From the NCBI GenBank assembly GCA_028023455.1, contig JAQFVV010006208.1, positions 12,300,984-12,364,983 of the forward strand: a DNA stretch of 64,000 nucleotides, written 5' to 3'. Of this stretch, positions 57,170 to 64,000 are shown one piece after another. This DNA comes from Epiperipatus broadwayi (taxonomy: Eukaryota > Onychophora > Udeonychophora > Euonychophora > Peripatidae). How positions within the stretch are numbered: position 1 is the stretch's first letter; each line of letters opens with the position of its first letter. The notes below the pieces were generated by a model. That model was given only the letters and a program-made list of their open reading frames with translations. It did no database searches and was not told the DNA's origin. A program made the position numbers and the translations under genes.

Positions 57170-57527
57170 AATTTATTTAAAAATATATTCATTGACTTAA
57201 TAAAATTGTACAGATGCATAATAAAAACACTTTGTAAATGTTGACTCATCCATTGCTGGCATTGGTCTGAAAAAAGTATGCAAGAGCCATTCTCCGCACT
57301 AGCAGGTTATAAAATGAGCAGATACGTACTATTTAGTTGGCATTGCCCACCCCTGCCAGTGCAAAGAATGACCCAATAATGCTAACTTATCAGCTGGGAT
57401 AGATGTAGTATGAATTCAATGCCCCTCTAGAAGAATCTGACATGTTGCAACACAGACTACTTCTTCTACAATACACTACAATGTGGATATATTGGGTCCA
57501 AAATTCATGTAGAGTCTGTAGGCCAAA

Positions 57528-58049
57528 CTAGTAGGCTCCATGTATTGTTAAACAAAAATCTAGAGGATAGTATCTTATCCTTGTCTTTAAGAGCTTTAAG
57601 ATCGGAAGAGCGTCATTGGGATCCGGTGTTGGTTGTGTGAACTTTGTCCTGCACCTTGTGTACCAAAAAGCATATGTCAGGAAGATTGATAACCTGATTA
57701 CTGTAAAGTCTCCAGAGAAGAGACAACCCCTGATGTCCAGGATTTTATCCACTGCTATAATGCAGTGTTGAGAGATAATTCTTCGAATACTGTTATAGCC
57801 TGGACATACATTTAACAGGTGATTAAAGGACTCCTCTCCTCTAGAACAGGCATGACAAATAGGGTCTATTTTATTTAGAAACCGTTTGTAGTATAAGAAT
57901 GTATTAGTTGGCATGGAATCCATATTCACCTTAATCAGATAATCCAAAAGTTTGGGCTCCAGTAGCAGATATTTAAATATTGAGGTGATTTTATGATTGC
58001 TGCACCCTAGGTGAGCATAAATAACTGTATTAACAGGATTCAGAGGCAA
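57528..58049 (-). pseudogene. LINE A1 C-terminal CCHC domain
   Basis: 173 codons. C65, C68, H77 and C82 form a CX2CX8HX4C motif (DPICHAC ... H ... C), the C-terminal nucleic-acid-binding knuckle of LINE ORF2. Then AFWYTRCRTKFTQPTPDP, conserved in A2 as SIWYVRCKK and QPSPD. Ends at a natural-looking stop. Confidence 0.85.
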
Positions 58050-58395
58050 TGTGCTGCCAGATGTTGATTTTATTATTAAACCCTGTTATTGAGTGCCCGA
58101 TGTATAGAGATTGTTGTTTAATAATGGTGTCAAGCCATGTGTGTTTACTGGGGGGAGGTCTGTCAGTAGGTATTACAGTCTCTATAATATTTGATAGAGG
58201 GTATTTTTTCCCCAGATTTACTAAAAGTGAATGCCCTTTTTGGAAATTGATTGTCTGTATTGAATGGAGACCCATACCGTTCTGTTTCCTGTGAAACTGA
58301 AGTCTGCGGATGCTAATTGCAGTGGTCCGACCTCTCCATAAGAGCTGACCACAGAGCCTCTGAATCTGTAAGGTGAATAATTTGGTAACTGACAT
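58030..58395 (-). pseudogene. LINE A1 post-RT region
   Basis: 121 codons matching A2: LLWRGRTTAISIRR, NGMGLHSI, PTDRPPPSK, NKINIW. The frame breaks at about 58045. Confidence 0.82.
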
Positions 58396-59167
58396 TATTG
58401 GCAGGTAGTCGTCCGAGCTTCGCCATAATCTTCATATTAATAAGAGCAATCTTCCCTTGTAGGGACAGGTATGTCCTTGACAGCGACTGAACCACCTTAG
58501 TAGCATTGCTTATGATGGTTTTTTGTAGGCAGACAGACATAGCAGTCTGTGACTTGAAGATAGGAAACCCCAGAAAACACTGAGGTTCCGCTAAAAAATT
58601 GGATAGTATTTTCCTACCAGTGTTGATGCACCAGGATGACGACTTGTGAGGATTGATGGATAATTTATAATCTTTAGTATAATTGGAAATTATGGAATGA
58701 AGTGTCTTCAGATATTTACGAGATGGAAGAATCACAAGTATGTCATCCATGTATGCAAAAACTTTGATGTTTTTCTTAAGCCGGGGCACATATATACCTG
58801 GAAGCTGATCTAGCTCTTTAATCAGAGGGTCGATGTACTTTATGAACAAAAGACCACTCAACGGTGAACCTTGTGGTATGGATCTTGAAGGGCCAAATCC
58901 ATCTGAGTAATGTCCATTTATGGAAATATGAATATGCCTATTATTCAGGAGATTGTCCAATATCTGAATTATCTGTTTTGATATGTCCAACTGAGATAGC
59001 AATTCAAGAAGAATGTTGACATCTACTGTATCAAAAGCATTGGACACATCCAGCTGGACTGCCACAGGCCGGGATTTTCTGTTAGATCTAATGTGATCAA
59101 GCAGAATTTTCACTTCACCAATTGCAGTCAGTGCCGATGATCCCTTCCTTGCATATTGAGAGGCCAA
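58313..59167 (-). pseudogene. LINE A1 RT palm with YMDD
   Basis: 284 codons. Motif A QLDVSNAFD with the first catalytic aspartate at residue 40. IPQGSPLSGLLF (97-108) is the template-grip motif. AYMDD (138-142) holds the two remaining catalytic aspartates, and LGFPIF follows. All three carboxylates are present, so the fragment itself shows no inactivating palm change. The frame is lost after NMKIMAKL (about residue 250, near 58420), giving a spurious C-terminus. Confidence 0.92.
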
Positions 59168-59408
59168 TATATCCTGTAGAATGGCATCCTGAATTTTTTT
59201 CTTTTATTATACCCTCCATGACTTTGAACAAAATTGGTGTCATCGATATTGGTCTGATACTGCTAAGAGAGGTAGGATCCCGGTTCTTTTTAATGAATGG
59301 AACCATGGCGATTGGATATAGGTTAGGAATTACTCTCCTTTCAATGGCGAGGTAGGTTAACATGTTTAATATAATCCTCGCAGTAAAAAAAATTAAGTGA
59401 GTGAACAC
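59115..59408 (-). pseudogene. LINE A1 RT N-terminal motifs
   Basis: Residues about 26-65 read IPNLYPIAMVPFIKKNRDP and RPISMTPILFKVMEG, the fingers region of LINE reverse transcriptases (usual form: ..PI.KKGD....YRPIS......K..E). After IIKEK the frame is lost: a frameshift near the t-run at about 59195 moves coding to the next piece. Confidence 0.85.
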
Positions 59409-59462
59409 AAACTTGGGATAGCATGAATCCCAGGATGAACACTGTCAGGGAGACCCTGCAAC

Positions 59463-60332
59463 CTACTGGTGATGTCTTGGAGTGTAATACCATGATCTGC
59501 CTCTCCGGTTGTGCTCACCCACTCCAAGGCAGGGGTTTGTGCGGTGACCTAAGAGAAGGTTTTGAAAGTGGTTCTCTATGTGTAAAATCATATTCGCACC
59601 AGTAAGGCTACCACCATTGATGAGCAATGAAGTAGGAACCTCCTGTTTCTTTCTGGCCCACAGAGCCCACCTGAGATAGCCCCGGGTCCAGCAATGTTGA
59701 GCTGGCAGGTAATTCTTTGCATTTTTTGTAGCTATTATCTCTGCTACTGCTGATTGTTTTGATCTGTATGAAGCTTTTAACTCAAGTAAGTATTCAATGT
59801 TATGATCCTGACCATTGAAGTTTTTAATTTTCCAATTCAGGCTGTCTAATTCACGCATCAGTGTGGTTGTTCCCTTAAGCTTGAAGGTGTATTGAGTAAT
59901 CAGTGACTGAATAATGCCTATAAATGTACTCCAGGCCTCGACCGGGTGTAGGTATATGAGGTTCACCTTGTGAAAAAGAATGTAGGCCTCTGAGAAGAAT
60001 GCCTCAGTGGCATTGGTTTTAGTGAACATTCTGAGACTCCGGTTGACTTTAATTTGTTGAAAGTTGTTCAGCTCTATGGATGCCATAATCGCAAAATGAT
60101 CCGAAAAGGCTGTCGGTTGCAGTTTAGCCTCTATCCCATAGTGCAATTCGGCCGAGTAGAACATTAGATCAATGAGTGTACGACTGTTTTTTGTATAGAA
60201 TGAAAATGCATCAGGTGGAAAGAATCCCCTCCCATTGAGAAACACTTTGTTGAGTAGGGGTAAATATTTCTTTGTGAAGGATTCATAGGAGATGTTAAAG
60301 TCACCGAGCAGAATATATAGTAAATAAAACAA
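59463..60332 (-). pseudogene. LINE A1 endonuclease C-terminus and linker
   Basis: 289 codons. GDFN at residues 10-13, TLID at 52-55 and SDH at 77-79 are the C-terminal catalytic and substrate motifs of LINE APE-type endonucleases, which nick target DNA to prime reverse transcription. The N-terminal metal-binding motifs are absent because of 5-prime truncation. The remainder is an alpha-rich linker with PAQHCWTRGYLRWALWARKK just before the RT. A frame break near 59408-59463 separates it from the next piece. Confidence 0.85.
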
Positions 60333-61009
60333 AAACAGGAAAAAATAATAAAGTCATCAATACGAAGGGATAACTTCCTAACAAGTCATTTCAAATCTCT
60401 TCTATCTCAAAAATTTACCTAAACCAAAACCCCCAGTGACAATTTGTTCTCAGTCAAAGTAATCTCTTATGCTTTAAATTTAACAGAGACAAACAACTCA
60501 CCCTTAATTACGCAGTACCAAGAGCCAATGTTTGACAAATTTAATCATTATGGCAATAATGTGAATATCAACAGAAGTTAGGTAGTAATCACTGCCTTAA
60601 TAAAACATCAAACATAGAAAGCAAATATACTTTGAATATGAATATGAAAGAAGAAGAATATGTGTTTTGAGAATTCTTTTACCAAGCAGATAAATAATAA
60701 TAACCCTTTATTAAGTAGAATGAAAATATTAACCAATCACAAAATATTTTTACTGAATATACATAAATCAAATAAACAAAAATATAGGCCATCAACTTCA
60801 ACCTGTGATGATAAAAATGTAAATATCATGTTATGTACAAGTGATATCAAAGCTTGATTGTTATGATGAGTATCATTAATTTGAACTAAAATTAAGTCAA
60901 TTGTCATAGCAAGAGTTAAAGAAAAAATCTAAAAATTATACAAGTGACAAATCTTCCAATACTAAGTAACAAAGAAATTAACAAAATGAGTAAAATTATA
61001 ATTAATAAT
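60331..61009. other. No recognised feature
   Basis: A-rich; a 65-codon frame at 60660-60857 is low-complexity and unassigned. Confidence 0.45.
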
Positions 61010-62455
61010 TTGTTAAGCGCGTACTCATTACCTAAATAATACATATTAAGGTTATAACCTTAAGACTATGTGCCTACCTGTGAGAGTAGAGACCTCTACA
61101 AATCTTAACACAAGATTAATGATTTTAAAAAACAAGAGCAGCTACTCTTATCTTCAACCTATTATGAGCAAATCTAAAGCATTTTGATTTGAGAGCATGA
61201 AGCTATTAAATACTTCACTGATTAAGTCCACAATTTCTATACAAGTTAACATACATGAAATCTTTCGATTTACAGTGAGTCAATGTGAAGCTCTTATAAT
61301 TATAAATCTTTTAAGACAATTTAAAATTGTAATTAATAATTTGTTAAGCAGACCTCTATAAATCTTAACACAAGATTAACAATTTTAAAAGACAAGAGTG
61401 GCCATTCTTATCTTCAACGTACATTTTAATTATATAGGTGAATCTAAAGCATTTTGATTTGAGAGTGTGGCCATTCTTATCTTCAACCTACTTTTAATTA
61501 TATAGGTGAATCTAAAGCATTTTGATTTGAGAGTGTGGCCATTCTTATCTTCAACCTACTTTTTAATTATATAGGTGAATCTAAAGCATTTTTATTTGGG
61601 AGTGTGACCATTCTTATCTTCAACCTACTTTTTAATTATATAGGTGAATCTAAAGCATTTTGATTTGAGAGTGTGGCCATTCTTATCTTCAACCTACTTT
61701 TTAATTATATAGGTGAATCTAAAGCATTTTGATTTGAGAGTGTGGCCATTCTTATCTTCAACCTACTTTTTAATTATATAGGTGAATCTAAAGCATTTTG
61801 ATTTGAGAGTGTGGCCATTCTTATCTTCAACCTACTTTTTAATTATATAGGTGAATCTAAAGCATTTTGATTTGAGAGTGTGGCCATTCTTATCTTCAAC
61901 CTACTTTTTAATTATATAGGTAAATCTAAAGCATTTTGATTTGAGAGTGTGGCCATTCTTATCTTCAACCTACTTTTTAATTATATAGGTGAATCTAAAG
62001 CATTTTGATTTGAGAGTGTGGCCATTCTTATCTTCAACCTACTTTTTAATTATATGGGTGAATCTAAAGCATTTTGATTTGAGAGTGTAGCCATTCTTAT
62101 CTTCAACCTACTTTTTAATTATATAGGTGAATCTAAAGTATTTTTGATTTGAGAGTGTGGCCATTCTTATCTTCAACCTACTTTTTAATTATATAGGTAA
62201 ATCTAAAGCATTTTGATTTGACAGTGCACTGATTAAATCCACAAATTTCTATACAAGCTATAGTATGTGAAATCTTTCGATTTACAGTGAATCAGTGTGA
62301 AGCTCTTATAATTAGAAATCTTTTAAGACAATTTAATGTTGTAATTAGTAATGTGTTAACCGCATACTCATTACCTAAATAATATATATTTAGGCTATAA
62401 CCTGAAGACTGTGCCTAGATGTGACAGTCCTAAGATTATAGCCTTAATATATATT
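61010..62455 (+). repeat. Multimeric L element (L4)
   Basis: The junction phrase attaataatttgttaagc occurs at about 61001 and 61333, and as attagtaatgtgttaacc at about 62343. gtactcattacctaaataat follows the first and, as catactcattacctaaataat, the third. So a monomer of about 330 bp is followed by a second monomer enlarged by a 69-bp array and by the start of a third. The last part closes as a hairpin (aggctataacctgaagac / gtcctaagattatagcct). Confidence 0.88.
61390..62225 (+). repeat. 69-bp x ~12 tandem array inside L4
   Basis: Units start gaatctaaagcattttgatt at 61440, 61508, 61577, 61646, 61715, 61784, 61853, 61922, 61991, 62060, 62129 and about 62198. Units are nearly identical, so the amplification is recent. 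Each contains tggccattcttatcttcaac, also found in L1 and L3. Confidence 0.95.
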
Positions 62456-62463
62456 ACTAAAAT

Positions 62464-62766
62464 GAGTTGAGCATTCCATTATCAGATTTTCAATTGGGTG
62501 GACAGTTGAAGAGTTGGAGTGTGGAGTGGATTGAAACCTGTCCATTAAAGTGTGAAGATTGGCTATCTTAATATATATCTGAGCACTTATTGCATATATG
62601 TGTAGAGATGATAATCTGGACCAACTGTTGATTGCTGGTTTAGCATGAAATACGTATATTGGTGATTATTTATCTTTTCAACATATATGTGTTCAAGTGT
62701 ATCAGTTTTATGAGATAGAGTGGTGAGCAGTGGGTAATGTGAAAGTCTGTGCTCATATACCCTATA
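62464..62766 (+). repeat. R-family element R7
   Basis: gttggagtgtggagtggatt through gtctgtgctcatataccc. The ribozyme core reads CTGTTGA (about 62604), so A6 is mutated; GAAA and TTGG are kept. Confidence 0.82.
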
Positions 62767-63504
62767 TATTAAAATGAGTAAAATACATAAAGTAGGTCAC
62801 TTCCTTAAAAAAAAGACATATATAACTTGTTTATGTTGAAAATAACATATACTTGTTTTTCTGCTCTCCACCAAAATGACATATAACGTTAATCTTTAAT
62901 GAAACATTTTCATTTAAGCTTAATATCAAGTTGCTTTCAAAATGTGATTAGAATAACTTATTTTTACCATTTTTTCTTTCAAAATTATACTCATTTACAT
63001 TAAAGTATGTTAACCAAAATAAAAATCAAGGTCTAAGTTTCAAACCCCTCCTATATAACACCTCAAAATTCTTAGCTGTTTGAGATGAAGCCCCACACAA
63101 TAATCATAATTACCACAGTAGCCTAATTATAACATTTTGCCCAAACTCATAATTGTAATATTGTATTGTAGTATTAAATAGGAATGTTTAAAAAAACGAG
63201 CACAGGCAGACATAAAATTTCATCATAATGCTATATATATATACATTTTGAAGGCTAACGTCTTTTTAAGCTCCACATAAACAATATTAAAATCTCACAG
63301 ACAGTCATATATCTATCAATCTAACAAAATGACTCACTTTGTATGAATTCTTAAGAACTTATATGAGAAACATGTTTAGCTAATGCTAACTGTGAGATAA
63401 ATTTTACTTGTAACAAATCTAATCGAGTGTTAGTGAACATGGATTAACTTAACAGTCTCCAAGCAGAGCCAATAAGTACTCATTTGTAATAACTTTGCAA
63501 ATTC
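62767..63504. other. No recognised feature
   Basis: AT-rich; nothing identified. Confidence 0.5.
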
Positions 63505-64000
63505 ATCACATGATCACCATTTCTTATGCTTGCTCATAACTGTTATTAAAACAGGCAAAACTCTCTGTACAGTAGTGCCACTTAGTGCAAGACAGAGTTG
63601 ATCAATGGATGCCAGAATAACAGTTATGAGCAAGCGTAGAAAATGGTGATCATGTGATTTTTAGTGGTTTAACACCGATCCTGTCTAATAAGATGATGGT
63701 GGTTATGGTTATTAAAGAACCAAAAGACACCTAAATGTATAAGTACTGAACTGAGTTCAGACCTATATGACTATATAAGCTAATAAGTTTGAATTGAAAA
63801 TATTAATGTGTTTTCAAATTTTATTCTCATAGTTTTGTAGTTAAAGTAAAAGATGGCTGCTGGAGAGTTGCATTGGATCCTAAAGATCTAGATGCAATGA
63901 TCCTCAGATCCAAAGCTCCTCACTGATGAAGAGATCCTAAGGGTGAAACTAGTCTGGGGATATTGGATGAGTAGACACTTTTAGATAAGGATTTTATGCA
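63505..64000 (+). mobile_element. C element C7, cut by the window end
   Basis: Inverted arm (atcacatgatcaccatttc to gatgccag), then directly a C unit (aataacagttatgagcaagc onward), TATA-like box at 63771-63780, ribozyme region, and the run into gattttatgca at the edge. The right boundary and TSD are outside the window. Confidence 0.85.
63904..63980 (+). ncRNA. Hammerhead ribozyme motif, family C (C7)
   Basis: agatccaaagctcctca, CTGATGA, then AGAGATCCTAAGGGT where relatives have GGC-CACAA-GCC, then GAAAC, ACTAGT, C, TGGGGATATTGGAT. Helix I and core are intact. Stem II is replaced; only ATCC/GGGT could pair, leaving four unpaired bases after the core. Confidence 0.62.

Larger units (their letters stand above)
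57170..60330 (-). mobile_element. LINE family A copy 1 (A1), EN-RT, 5-prime truncated
   Basis: Minus strand, about 3.1 kb. Order: C-terminal part of an APE-type endonuclease, linker, reverse transcriptase with all central motifs, post-RT region, C-terminal CCHC motif, and a 3-prime untranslated region ending near 57170. The 5-prime end lies inside the endonuclease just upstream of GDFN; ORF1 and the endonuclease N-terminus are missing. At least four frame breaks. Markedly higher G+C than its surroundings, so relatively young. A2 at 35 kb is a shorter relative. Clade not assigned. Confidence 0.9.

Noticed and set aside
61010-62455. LTR retrotransposon, because of direct repeats about 1.3 kb apart
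   Set aside because: No TG...CA ends, primer-binding site or coding region; a third internal copy of the junction indicates a tandem multimer.

Overview
The window is a gene-poor, very AT-rich (roughly 70% or more A+T by eye) stretch of a eukaryotic, most likely invertebrate animal, genome. This rests on tRNA-derived SINEs with target-site duplications (TSDs), several non-LTR (LINE) retrotransposon relics, a hAT-type DNA transposon, long microsatellites, and the lack of bacterial-style gene packing. I could not identify the species. I found no host protein-coding gene, no intact tRNA or rRNA gene and no CRISPR array. Almost everything recognisable is mobile or repetitive DNA.

Layout. 0-9 kb: four short tRNA-derived SINEs, hairpin (foldback) repeats of families called here D, F, R and E, and a 1 kb palindrome (G) inside an ATT microsatellite. 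9.7-11.9 kb: a 1.7 kb long inverted repeat (H) and a smaller foldback. 12-20 kb: a fragment of LINE family B, a duplicated purine-rich tract, two E elements, a SINE, and an antisense LINE ORF1 relic split by a 782-bp hAT element with a perfect 8-bp TSD. 20-26 kb: an AAT microsatellite, C-family pieces with a 46-bp tandem array, and hairpin family K. 26-32 kb: a decayed antisense LINE B with reverse transcriptase motifs, interrupted by two foldbacks, then several R elements. 32-46 kb: complete C elements with 11-14-bp TSDs, LINE A copy 2 inserted at the edge of a SINE, hairpins F, L and N, and a 57-bp satellite-like array. 46-57 kb: nested hairpins, E and R elements, and a 1.4 kb dimeric C element carrying a nested G element. 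57-60.3 kb: LINE A copy 1, with APE-type endonuclease, reverse transcriptase (YMDD) and a C-terminal CCHC motif, in several frames. 61-64 kb: a multimeric L element with a 69-bp x ~12 array, an R element and the start of another C element.

The main discovery candidate is that at least four repeat families with no obvious similarity to one another (C, D, E, R) carry sequences that fold as type I hammerhead self-cleaving ribozymes: CUGANGA core, stem II, GAAA, very short helix III, a GUC/AUC/AUA-type cleavage triplet, and helix I with an internal loop. A fifth (F) is a weak candidate. These families occur as hairpins, dimers or tandem arrays, and C insertions have 11-17-bp TSDs. This resembles animal retrozymes or non-autonomous Penelope-like elements, which are known to carry hammerheads. 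The dimeric C element at 53-54.4 kb has two ribozymes one monomer (about 453 bp after removing the nested insertion) apart, as expected for a source of monomeric circular RNA. LINE-type or Penelope-type reverse transcriptases would have to move these elements; that is inference.
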